The position numbers were made by a program, and so were the translations under genes. From an uncultured Eubacteriales bacterium (GTDB lineage Bacteria > Bacillota > Clostridia > Monoglobales > Monoglobaceae), in the NCBI GenBank assembly GCA_900542675.1, contig UQOT01000074.1:1-9868 (forward strand): DNA of 9,868 nucleotides. Direction: 5' to 3'. Below are positions 1 to 6,213 of the stretch, one piece after another (positions within the stretch are counted from its first letter, which is position 1; each line of letters begins with the position of its first letter). The notes under the pieces were generated by a model. The model was given only the letters and a program-made list of their open reading frames with translations, searched no databases and was not told the DNA's origin.

Positions 1-632
1 CCGATTATTTTTATTCCGCGCTCGTTCGCATATTGCTTGAGAGCTTTCCACTGGCCGAAAAACAGATACTGGACATATACCCAAAAATCAATCTCGGGCG
101 CAAGCTTGTTATACACCCTGACTATCGCCTCTGGCTCACGCATAACTATATCATTGTCCCATTCTCTGAACATCTTTAATTCGTTATCGAACTTGAGCGC
201 CATAAACATAGCGTAGCTCTCTATCCAGTACGAATTCTCAACTCTGAATTGCTCAATTTTGTCTTTAAGACGCTCCTTATCGTTGTTATAGGCAATTCTG
301 AGAACATTAAAACGGTTTTCAAAAAGCTTGCCGTAGTCCACGCGCTCGGGGTCAGAGCCCCAAGCGATATTTTCATAATCGCTGCGGCTGAGCGAACCGT
401 TTTCTGCAAGTATATCAAGGTCAATAAAATACGGATTACCCGCAAAGGTCGAGAGCGACTGATACGGCGAATCGCCGTAGCTTGTAGGGCCTATAGGCAA
501 AATCTGCCAATACTTCTGTCCGCTCTTTTCAAGGAAGTCAACAAACTTATACGCCTCCTTGCCCATTGTTCCGATGCCGAACTTTGACGGCAGTGAAGAA
601 ATATGAAGCAAAACTCCGCTTCCGCGCTGCAT
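1..632 (-). CDS. malQ: 4-alpha-glucanotransferase (amylomaltase), N-terminal part, cut by the window edge
   Basis: The gene starts at ATG 630-632 on the minus strand and stays open for 210 codons to the left edge, so only the N-terminal part is present. The protein begins MQRGSGVLLHISSLPSKFGI, followed by a segment reading SPYQSLSTFAGNPYFIDLD around residues 55-73, and ends at ERGIKIIG, just before where GH77 enzymes normally have DxPIYV. These are hallmarks of glycoside hydrolase family 77, which transfers alpha-1,4-glucan segments between maltodextrins in the cytoplasm during starch, maltose or glycogen use. The full enzyme is usually about 500 residues; the catalytic acids lie beyond the edge. 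The start is supported by GGGAGG at 640-645, 7 nt upstream. It lies 30 nt after ilvE on the same strand with no terminator between, so co-transcription is likely. The family call is firm. Confidence 0.93.
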   Translation of the reverse strand, partial: MQRGSGVLLHISSLPSKFGIGTMGKEAYKFVDFLEKSGQKYWQILPIGPTSYGDSPYQSLSTFAGNPYFIDLDILAENGSLSRSDYENIAWGSDPERVDYGKLFENRFNVLRIAYNNDKERLKDKIEQFRVENSYWIESYAMFMALKFDNELKMFREWDNDIVMREPEAIVRVYNKLAPEIDFWVYVQYLFFGQWKALKQYANERGIKII

Positions 633-662
633 AAATAATCCTCCCTTATTTTATGCCGAATA

Positions 663-1727
663 TTAATCAACAACTACAACCCAGCCGAACTTGTCTTCCG
701 CTCTGCCGGTCTGAATGTTTGTGATAGAGTCGAAAACTCTTTGAGTAACTTCGCCAATCTCATTATTGTTAATATGCATAACCTTATCTTCCCATCTGAG
801 TTCGCCGACAGGGGAGATAATTGCTGCCGTACCCGTACCAAAGCACTCCTCAAGCGTGCCGTTGTCATATGCATCGGCAACTTCCTGAATAGAAATTCTC
901 TTTTCGGATACCGGAACGCCCCAAGACTTTAAAAGTTCGATTGTGGACATTCTTGTAATACCGCTTAAAATACTGCCGTTGAGCGCGGGCGTAACAACCT
1001 CGCCGTTAATCTTAAAGAATATATTCATCGAGCCGACTTCTTCAATATACTTCTGCTCAACGCCGTCGAGCCAAAGCACCTGTGAATAGCCCTTTTCATG
1101 AGCGACAACCTGCGCTCTTATACTGCCCGCGTAGTTGCCGCCGGTCTTTGTAAAGCCTGTGCCGCCGCGAACCGCACGAACATACGAGTCCTCAACATAA
1201 ATCTTAACCGGCTCTAAGCCCTCGGGATAATAAAGTCCGCTCGGTGAGCAGATAATCATCATCTTATACGAGTTCGACGGTCTTACGCCGAGATATGGGT
1301 CAGTCGCAATTATAAACGGTCTTATGTAAAGCGATGTGCCCTCCTGCTCCGGAATCCAATCGCGGTCAAGCTCAACAAGCTTCTTAAGACCCTCTAAACA
1401 CAGCTCCTCATCAATCGGTGGGATAGCGAGACGCTCATTCGATACGTTTAATCTTGCAAAGTTTCTGTCCGGTCTGAAAAGACGAACGTGACCGTCCGAC
1501 GTCTTATACGCCTTAAGTCCCTCAAAAACTTCCTGTGCGTAGTGGAATACCATAGCGGACGGGTCAAGAGGTATAGGTCCATACGGTACAATTCTCGCAT
1601 CGTGCCAGCCTTTGCCCTCATCATAGTCCATTACGAACATATGATCCGAAAAATACTTACCGAACGGCAGATTTTCCATATCGGGCTTAGCCTTCGGGTT
1701 AGTCGTTTTGTTTACAGTAATTTCCAC
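663..1727 (-). CDS. ilvE: Branched-chain amino acid aminotransferase (BCAT), GTG start
   Basis: This 354-residue pyridoxal-phosphate enzyme transfers the amino group between glutamate and the 2-keto acids of valine, leucine and isoleucine, the last step of their synthesis and first step of breakdown, in the cytoplasm. Visible class IV aminotransferase motifs: FEGLKAY at 68-74, the PLP-lysine segment GGTGFTKTGGNYAGS at 188-202 with K194 as the likely Schiff-base lysine (matching the eukaryotic-like BCAT signature), EEVGSMNIFF at 229-238, GSILSGITR at 251-259 and GTGTAAIISPVG at 297-308. Length is normal for this BCAT subgroup. The start is GTG at 1725-1727, supported by AAGGAAGG 9 nt upstream (complement of 1737-1744); no in-frame ATG lies before the conserved N-terminus. 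Transcription probably starts near 1789. It is first of a likely ilvE-malQ unit. A CodY-like box at 1901-1915 suggests, but does not show, control by branched-chain amino acids. Confidence 0.96.
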   Translation of the reverse strand: MEITVNKTTNPKAKPDMENLPFGKYFSDHMFVMDYDEGKGWHDARIVPYGPIPLDPSAMVFHYAQEVFEGLKAYKTSDGHVRLFRPDRNFARLNVSNERLAIPPIDEELCLEGLKKLVELDRDWIPEQEGTSLYIRPFIIATDPYLGVRPSNSYKMMIICSPSGLYYPEGLEPVKIYVEDSYVRAVRGGTGFTKTGGNYAGSIRAQVVAHEKGYSQVLWLDGVEQKYIEEVGSMNIFFKINGEVVTPALNGSILSGITRMSTIELLKSWGVPVSEKRISIQEVADAYDNGTLEECFGTGTAAIISPVGELRWEDKVMHINNNEIGEVTQRVFDSITNIQTGRAEDKFGWVVVVD

Positions 1728-1795
1728 TTAAATCAACCTTCCTTTTGTATATATGTATATTTGTATGCACAAACATACTAAAATATTTTCATATT

Positions 1796-1824
1796 ATTAT
1801 ACCACAGTGTTTTTACTTTTTCAA
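1796..1824 (-). promoter_or_regulatory. Sigma-A promoter of ilvE(-malQ)
   Basis: Read on the minus strand, TTGAAA (complement of 1819-1824) is followed by exactly 17 nt and then a perfect TATAAT (complement of 1796-1801). The bases before the -10 give TGG-TATAAT, an extended -10 element. The predicted start near 1789 leaves a leader of about 62 nt before the GTG codon. The region is AT-rich, so chance -10 boxes are common, but the combination with correct spacing is convincing. Confidence 0.75.
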
Positions 1825-1900
1825 GAAAAATATATAAATTTATCTATATTTTATGCATACACGCTCTGTTGTTCATACAAAAATCCAATAAAAAAAACAA

Positions 1901-1915
1901 AATTTTCCGTAAATT
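1901..1915. promoter_or_regulatory. CodY-like binding box (candidate)
   Basis: The 15-mer AATTTTCCGTAAATT differs at two positions from the published CodY consensus AATTTTCWGAAAATT. It lies 7 bp upstream of the -35 of the antiporter promoter and about 110 bp upstream of the ilvE start. CodY is the GTP- and branched-chain-amino-acid-sensing repressor of low-GC Gram-positives and often controls ilv genes. Because the intergenic DNA is very AT-rich, a two-mismatch hit can be chance. Confidence 0.3.
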
Positions 1916-1921
1916 TTTCAC

Positions 1922-1950
1922 TGGACAAAGCGGAAAAAAAGTAGTATTAT
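1922..1950 (+). promoter_or_regulatory. Sigma-A promoter of the antiporter gene
   Basis: TGGACA at 1922-1927 (5 of 6 to the -35 consensus), a 17-nt spacer and TATTAT at 1945-1950 (5 of 6 to the -10). The predicted start is near 1957, giving a leader of about 48 nt before the ATG at 2005. A TTG at 1960 in the same frame would fall almost on the transcript start, which argues against it as the translation start. Confidence 0.7.
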
Positions 1951-1989
1951 GTATTAAGTTTGAAATTTAAACATAAAACTTTAATTATA

Positions 1990-1997
1990 AAGGTGGG
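1990..1997 (+). promoter_or_regulatory. Ribosome binding site that fixes the antiporter start at 2005
   Basis: AAGGTGGG lies 7 nt before ATG 2005. The frame is open back to TTG 1960, but that upstream start has no ribosome binding site and would add 15 polar, basic residues (KFKHKTLIIKVGNK) to a protein whose first helix begins naturally after MDGFG. Confidence 0.75.
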
Positions 1998-2004
1998 AAA
2001 TAAA

Positions 2005-3360
2005 ATGGATGGTTTCGGTTATTTGCTTGATTTGGCGCTTATTCTGCTGAGCACGAAATTACTCGGTATGCTTACGCGCAGAATTCAGCTTCCGCAGGTT
2101 GTCGGAGCGCTGCTCGCAGGTCTAATTTTAGGTCCCGCGTGTCTCGGCTGGCTGCACACAAGCGATTTTATAACTTCTATTTCGGAAATAGGAGTTATTG
2201 TGCTGATGTTCAGCGCAGGTCTTGAAACGGATATAAAAGAACTCAAAAAGTGCGGTCTGGCTTCATCGGTTATCGCACTGCTCGGCGTTATCGTACCGCT
2301 GCTCGGCGGCTGGGCGGTCGCGCACTTCTTCAACAAAACCGGCAGCCCAAACACAATGCTTCAGAATATTTTCACCGGCGTAATACTGACTGCGACCTCG
2401 GTTAGTATCACGGTTGAGACGCTTAAAGAGCTCGGCAAGCTGTCAACGCACTCAGGTAACGCGATACTCGGCGCGGCGCTTATCGACGACGTGCTCGGCA
2501 TTATCGCGCTAACGATTATTACAAGCTGCGCTGACCCTTCAATCAGTATTTTTGTAGTAATGCTTAAAATACTCGCATTCTTCGCATTCTGCGGCATTGT
2601 CACGTTTTTGTTTATCAAATTCGTTCGTCCGTGGATGCTTAAATATAAGTCGGATCTTAGACGTTTCAGCGTGCTCAGCTTTGTTTTCTGTTTGCTGATG
2701 GCATACTGCGCCGAAGCGTGGTTCGGCGTTTCGGATATTACAGGCGCGTTCGTCGCAGGGCTTATTCTATCGGGAACCAAACAGACGCCGTATATTATTT
2801 CAAGATTTGATACGGTATCGTTTATGATTCTCTCGCCGGTATTCTTTGCCAGCGTCGGACTTAAAGTCACGCTCAATTCGATGAGTACGTCTATACTTAT
2901 ATTCACGCTGCTGCTGCTTGTGGCTGCGATACTTTCAAAGGTTGTCGGCTGCGGCGCGGGCGCAAAATTGTGCGGCTACACCAATCTGCAGTCCGCTAAA
3001 ATAGGTATAGGTATGATTTCGCGTGGTGAGGTTGCTCTTATTGTCGCCAGTAAGGGCGCGGCTCTCGGACTGATGGTTGAGGATTTCTTCGCACCGATTA
3101 TCATTGTGGTCGTTGTCACAACGATAATCACGCCGATACTCTTGAAGTTAATTTACAAATATCAGGCAAATCATTATGAAGATCCCGTATACGCGACAAC
3201 ACTTCTCGACACAATGCGTGCAAAGCACGATATAGAAGCCGCCGCGCAAAAAACAGCCCACTATCACGCAACCTCCAAACAGGAGCAGGAACGTGAAGCA
3301 CGGCGTCAGAAATACAACGAAAAATACGGTCTCAATATCGACAAAGACAAATTCTATTAA
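2005..3360 (+). CDS. CPA2-family Na+(K+)/H+ antiporter (GerN/NapA/KefB type membrane domain)
   Basis: A 451-residue membrane protein with about 12 hydrophobic segments between residues 5 and 385 that exchanges a monovalent cation for protons. Family signatures are visible: LPQVVGALLAGLILGP at 29-44, ISEIGVIVLMFSAGLETD at 59-76, the unwound-helix segment TATSVSITVETLKELG at 129-144, the adjacent aspartates D161-D162 in AALIDDVLG (the ion-binding pair of electrogenic members such as NapA), K312, and the SRGEVALI segment at 339-346. It lacks the C-terminal RCK/TrkA-N domain of Kef proteins and ends instead in a charged, soluble tail of about 65 residues (roughly 386-451). Substrate cannot be told by eye; the DD pair favours Na+/H+. 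It is monocistronic, divergent from ilvE and convergent with the HIT gene, and followed by a terminator. Its nearness to rnf suggests, by inference only, that it converts between H+ and Na+ gradients. Confidence 0.9.
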   Translation: MDGFGYLLDLALILLSTKLLGMLTRRIQLPQVVGALLAGLILGPACLGWLHTSDFITSISEIGVIVLMFSAGLETDIKELKKCGLASSVIALLGVIVPLLGGWAVAHFFNKTGSPNTMLQNIFTGVILTATSVSITVETLKELGKLSTHSGNAILGAALIDDVLGIIALTIITSCADPSISIFVVMLKILAFFAFCGIVTFLFIKFVRPWMLKYKSDLRRFSVLSFVFCLLMAYCAEAWFGVSDITGAFVAGLILSGTKQTPYIISRFDTVSFMILSPVFFASVGLKVTLNSMSTSILIFTLLLLVAAILSKVVGCGAGAKLCGYTNLQSAKIGIGMISRGEVALIVASKGAALGLMVEDFFAPIIIVVVVTTIITPILLKLIYKYQANHYEDPVYATTLLDTMRAKHDIEAAAQKTAHYHATSKQEQEREARRQKYNEKYGLNIDKDKFY

Positions 3361-3367
3361 TATTTTA

Positions 3368-3402
3368 AAAAGCTGCCGCGGCAATAATGCGCGGCAGCTT
3401 TT
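3368..3402. terminator. Rho-independent terminator, probably bidirectional
   Basis: AAAAGCTGCCGCG at 3368-3380 pairs perfectly with 3390-3402, giving a 13-bp stem with a 9-nt loop. It begins 7 nt after the antiporter stop. On the plus strand the stem ends in TTTT; on the minus strand it ends in TTTTT. It therefore can end antiporter transcripts and also transcripts arriving from the HIT gene (stop 3537) on the other strand. Confidence 0.8.
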
Positions 3403-3451
3403 ACGTGTCAAAAAAAGTCTTATTTTGCGAATAATATAAACAAAGAAGTTC

Positions 3452-3481
3452 GTAGGGAGCGCCGAGGTCGTCGTTCCCTAC
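3452..3481. repeat. Near-perfect 30-nt palindrome, REP-like dispersed repeat candidate
   Basis: GTAGGGA at 3452-3458 pairs with TCCCTAC at 3475-3481, continued inward by a G-T pair, C-G and G-C, one mismatch, then two more pairs closing a 4-nt loop. It has no T-run, so it is not a standard terminator. It sits between two convergent genes and is much more GC-rich than its flanks. Such small palindromes are often multicopy in clostridial genomes, but only one copy is seen here, so dispersal is inferred. Confidence 0.5.
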
Positions 3482-3536
3482 ACAAGTTTATGCTATTGTT
3501 ATTCTGAATTTATGCTTTTTCACAGCTTTTTAACTA

Positions 3537-3962
3537 CTACTTTAGATTATTCTTTATTGCGTCAACCAAATCGTTGTATTCGGTTTCGCTAAGGTACTTG
3601 CGGTCGGGGTTCATTGCAAACGTTCCGCCCCACTCAAAATCATCATCCGAGTACTTCGGCACCAAATGAAAGTGCAGGTGATGTCCCGTGTCGCCGTATG
3701 CGCCGTAGTTTATTTTCTGAGGCTTAAACAGCTTCTGAAGCACTGATGAAATTTTCGCGATGTCCTCAAAGTACGCCGCTCTTTCCTCAGTTGTCAGCTC
3801 TGTCATATCGCCGACATGCTTCTTATGTGCCGCAATTACACGGCCTCTGTGGCTCTGCTCCTTGAAAAGATACACCTTGCAGGTGTCCATTTCACAAATC
3901 TTAATCCCAAACTTTGCGACGAGCTCGCCCTCGGCGCAATATGCACAATTGTTATCTGTCAT
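3537..3962 (-). CDS. HIT-family nucleotide hydrolase/transferase (histidine triad protein)
   Basis: A 141-residue cytoplasmic protein. The histidine-triad motif is H95-L-H97-F-H99-L-V, with H97 expected to be the nucleophile; HIT proteins hydrolyse phosphoramidates or dinucleoside polyphosphates such as AMP-NH2 or Ap4A. An N-terminal C6-A-Y-C9 pair resembles the zinc-binding half-site of many HIT members, and G39-R-G-R-V-I at 40-45 is in the usual position for the core strand before the helix. The length is normal for the family. ATG at 3960-3962 is preceded by AAGGAGAA. It lies 88 nt downstream of rnfB on the same strand; a hairpin without T-run lies between, so partial read-through from rnf is possible. 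The exact substrate and a gene symbol cannot be assigned. Confidence 0.88.
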   Translation of the reverse strand: MTDNNCAYCAEGELVAKFGIKICEMDTCKVYLFKEQSHRGRVIAAHKKHVGDMTELTTEERAAYFEDIAKISSVLQKLFKPQKINYGAYGDTGHHLHFHLVPKYSDDDFEWGGTFAMNPDRKYLSETEYNDLVDAIKNNLK

Positions 3963-3991
3963 AGTTAAATTCTCCTTATAGTTAAATTCTC
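3961..3991 (-). repeat. 14-bp tandem direct repeat over the HIT ribosome binding site
   Basis: ATAGTTAAATTCTC (plus-strand reading) occurs at 3961-3974 and again at 3978-3991, with a 17-bp period. On the coding strand this is GAGAATTTAACTAT twice; only the copy next to the start codon is preceded by AAG to give AAGGAGAA. It looks like a small tandem duplication of the translation initiation region. The functional meaning is unknown. Confidence 0.6.
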
Positions 3992-4015
3992 ATTATTGCC
4001 GTTACTACGTATGCT

Positions 4016-4036
4016 GTTTAGCCTGAACAGCTAAAC
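4016..4036. other. Small hairpin between rnfB and the HIT gene
   Basis: GTTTAGC at 4016-4022 pairs with GCTAAAC at 4030-4036 (7 bp, 7-nt loop). A competing pairing, CTGTT 4014-4018 with AACAG 4026-4030, is also possible. There is no T-run after the stem on the minus strand, so it is at most a weak terminator or an RNA-processing or stability element at the 3' end of the rnf message. Confidence 0.4.
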
Positions 4037-4050
4037 GTATACTATACTTA

Positions 4051-4956
4051 CTAATTCTTATTCTCTGCGCTTGCCGCTGCTTTCTTTGCCTTGAGTTCCT
4101 CAATCTGCTCCGGTGTGAGCTTTGGCTTTGCAGGCTTCTTTTCCGGGCGCACAAGACCGGTCGGGGTTACCTTATTTATCGCTCCCTGAGGACACTTTTG
4201 TGCGCAAAGACCGCAGTTTACACACTTGTTCGGGTCTATAACCGCAAGGTTATCACTTATTGTAATTGCCTCTTTGGGACAAGTCTTTACACAGATACCA
4301 CAGCCTATACATCCGACCTTGCAGTCGTGACGCGTTACCGCTCCCTTTTCAACGCACTTACACGTAATTGTGTACTTGCTTTTAAGCGGCAATATCTTGA
4401 TTATCTTCTTCGGGCACGCCTCGGCACAAGCTCCGCACGCAACGCACTTGTCTATATCCACATACGCCACGCCGTCCTTTATGCTCATCGCGCCGAACTT
4501 ACAGACGCTGACACAGGTACCGAAGCCTAAGCAGCCGTAAGCGCACATCTTTTCTCCGCCGCCTAAGCGAGCAGCACTGTAACAGTCACGCGGTCCGTCA
4601 AAGTAATACTTCTGAACCGCTCTTTCAGGACTGCCGTTACAGAGTACGCGGGCAACCATCTTCTCCTTAACTTCGTTTTCAACGCCCATAATAGCGGCAA
4701 TTTTATCCGCCACAGGCTCTCCGCCGACAGGACACATATTGGTCTTAACGCCGCCCTTACAGAGCGCCGAAGCATATGCGCTGCAGCCTGCAAATCCGCA
4801 GCCGCCGCAGTTCGCACCTGGCAGAACCTCTAATATCTTCGGTATTCTCTCGTCCTCTTTAACGGCAAAAACCTTTGACGCAATGCCGAGCAGAACACCG
4901 AATACAATTCCCATTCCTCCGATTACAAGGAGGGGAACCAAAATACTTGAAACCAT
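4051..4956 (-). CDS. rnfB: Rnf complex subunit RnfB, polyferredoxin
   Basis: This 301-residue subunit is the ferredoxin-facing electron entry of the Rnf ferredoxin:NAD+ oxidoreductase. One N-terminal membrane helix (about 4-26) is followed by the Fe-S domain with C50, C53, C58, C75 (CxxCx4Cx16C) and then ferredoxin-like clusters: C138/C142/C148/C152, C171/C174/C177/C181, C216/C219/C222/C226 and C245/C248/C251/C255. That makes at least five [4Fe-4S] sites. Further cysteines (C66, C106, C125, C199, C201, C212) fall outside these motifs; clostridial RnfB proteins are known for such long cluster chains. The C-terminus from about 270 is a Lys/Pro/Ala-rich tail. ATG 4954-4956 has GGAGGG 7 nt upstream. 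It is the last gene of the operon, 17 nt after rnfA. Confidence 0.95.
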   Translation of the reverse strand: MVSSILVPLLVIGGMGIVFGVLLGIASKVFAVKEDERIPKILEVLPGANCGGCGFAGCSAYASALCKGGVKTNMCPVGGEPVADKIAAIMGVENEVKEKMVARVLCNGSPERAVQKYYFDGPRDCYSAARLGGGEKMCAYGCLGFGTCVSVCKFGAMSIKDGVAYVDIDKCVACGACAEACPKKIIKILPLKSKYTITCKCVEKGAVTRHDCKVGCIGCGICVKTCPKEAITISDNLAVIDPNKCVNCGLCAQKCPQGAINKVTPTGLVRPEKKPAKPKLTPEQIEELKAKKAAASAENKN

Positions 4957-4973
4957 ATCTATTCCCTCCTATT

Positions 4974-5567
4974 CTAAAAACTCAGACCCGAGAAACCAAG
5001 GAATGCAATCGACAAAAGCGCCGCAGTAATCAGTGCAATCGGCATACCCTTTAAGAATTTCGGCACGTCCGAGCCCTCAAGTCTCTCTCTTACGCCCGCA
5101 AACAGAACTATCGCAAGCAAAAATCCTACGCCCGCCGACACACTGTATACAAGCGACTTCACAAAACTCATATCCATCGCGCCGAACTTGGTGACGCACT
5201 GAATAGCAACACCGAGCACCGCGCAGTTCGTTGTGATAAGCGGCAGATAAACGCCGAGCGAACTGTAAAGCGCCGGTATCGACTTCTTTAAAAACATTTC
5301 AACAAACTGAACAAGCACCGCAATTACCAAAATAAATGCGATTGTTTGCAGATAACCGAGTCCGAACGGATTGAGCAGAAAATTCTGCACACACCACGTG
5401 ATAACCGAGGCGCACGCCATAACGAATATAACCGCAACACCCATACCGACCGAAGTATCGACCTTCTTCGATACGCCGAGGAACGGACAGATACCAAGGA
5501 ACTGCACAAGTACAAAGTTGTTGATAAGTATCGCGCCGACCGCGATGATTAATAATTCCGCTACCAT
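4974..5567 (-). CDS. rnfA: Rnf complex membrane subunit RnfA
   Basis: A 197-residue integral membrane protein with six predicted helices, homologous to NqrE. Together with RnfE it forms the membrane core that holds a buried iron-sulfur centre and carries electrons across the membrane. The two cysteines expected to ligand it are visible: C27 in VQFLGICPFLGVS and C115 in LPLITTNCAVLG, placed in the pseudo-symmetric half-helix positions typical of the family. Length is normal. ATG at 5565-5567 has AGGAGG 9 nt upstream. It starts 1 nt after rnfE ends, implying translational coupling, and its stop is 17 nt before rnfB. Confidence 0.95.
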   Translation of the reverse strand: MVAELLIIAVGAILINNFVLVQFLGICPFLGVSKKVDTSVGMGVAVIFVMACASVITWCVQNFLLNPFGLGYLQTIAFILVIAVLVQFVEMFLKKSIPALYSSLGVYLPLITTNCAVLGVAIQCVTKFGAMDMSFVKSLVYSVSAGVGFLLAIVLFAGVRERLEGSDVPKFLKGMPIALITAALLSIAFLGFSGLSF

Positions 5568-5568
5568 A

Positions 5569-6213
5569 CTACGCAGCCTCCTTTTCCGCTCTCTCAGCCT
5601 TGTTCTTCTTTCTCTTTATCGCTATTATATTTATAACCGCAAGCAGGCAGCCAAGGGTCAAAAATGCGCCCGGCGGCAGTATCATAATTGATACCGGCTT
5701 AAAGCCCGCTCCGAACAGCGAAATACCCGCAAACGTTCCTGCGCCGAGTATTTCTCTGACTGCCGCAATCAGCGTAAGAGAGCAGGTGAAGCCAAGACCC
5801 ATACCAAGTCCGTCAACCGCCGACTTAACCACGCCGTTCTTGTTTGCGAACGCTTCGGCTCTGCCTAAGATTATACAGTTTACAACTATAAGCGGTATAT
5901 ATATACCGAGACTGCTTGAAAGCGCCGGAACATAGGCATTTAAAAGCATTTGAACTATCGTAACAAATCCCGCGATAATTACTATGTATCCCGCAATTCT
6001 AATCTTGTCGGGTATAAACTTTCTGAGCAGCGATATAACAATATTTGAGCATATCAAAACCACCATTGTCGAAAGTCCCATACCAATCGCGTTAATAACA
6101 CCTGTCGTTACCGCAAGCGTCGGACACATACCGAGAAACAGCACGAACGTCGGGTTCTCGGTTAAAATACCATTTATAAACGTCTTCATATACGAATTCT
6201 TACTCTCGTTCAT
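5569..6213 (-). CDS. rnfE: Rnf complex membrane subunit RnfE
   Basis: A 214-residue polytopic membrane protein, paralogue of RnfA and homologue of NqrD. The metal-ligand cysteines are C30 (FLGMCPTLAVT) and C113 (IPLIVVNCIILGRAEAFA). NENPTFV-like entry sequence LTENPTFVLFLG lies at 17-28, typical of the family. The last 15 residues are strongly basic (KRKKNKAERAEKEAA), consistent with a cytoplasmic C-terminus. The start codon overlaps the rnfG stop in an ATGA (6210-6213), and an AGGAGG inside the end of rnfG lies 9 nt upstream, so translation is coupled. A second in-frame ATG at codon 9 is possible, but the first has the ribosome binding site. Confidence 0.95.
   Translation of the reverse strand: MNESKNSYMKTFINGILTENPTFVLFLGMCPTLAVTTGVINAIGMGLSTMVVLICSNIVISLLRKFIPDKIRIAGYIVIIAGFVTIVQMLLNAYVPALSSSLGIYIPLIVVNCIILGRAEAFANKNGVVKSAVDGLGMGLGFTCSLTLIAAVREILGAGTFAGISLFGAGFKPVSIMILPPGAFLTLGCLLAVINIIAIKRKKNKAERAEKEAA

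Noticed and set aside
249..587. 112-codon plus-strand open frame
   Set aside because: It lies wholly antisense to the well-conserved malQ reading frame and shows no recognisable protein features.
1728..1789. T-box or other amino-acid riboswitch in the ilvE leader
   Set aside because: The predicted leader is only about 62 nt, AT-rich, and lacks the T-box sequence and a terminator hairpin.
1753..1944. 63-codon plus-strand open frame in the ilvE-antiporter gap
   Set aside because: It has no ribosome binding site, low-complexity Tyr/Phe/Lys-rich content expected from AT-rich DNA, and it overlaps both predicted promoters.
1960..2004. 15-codon N-terminal extension of the antiporter from TTG 1960
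   Set aside because: It would start within a few bases of the predicted transcript start, has no ribosome binding site, and ATG 2005 has a good one at proper spacing.
4198..4530. 110-codon plus-strand open frame
   Set aside because: It is the antisense shadow of the cysteine-rich part of rnfB and has no ribosome binding site or family resemblance.
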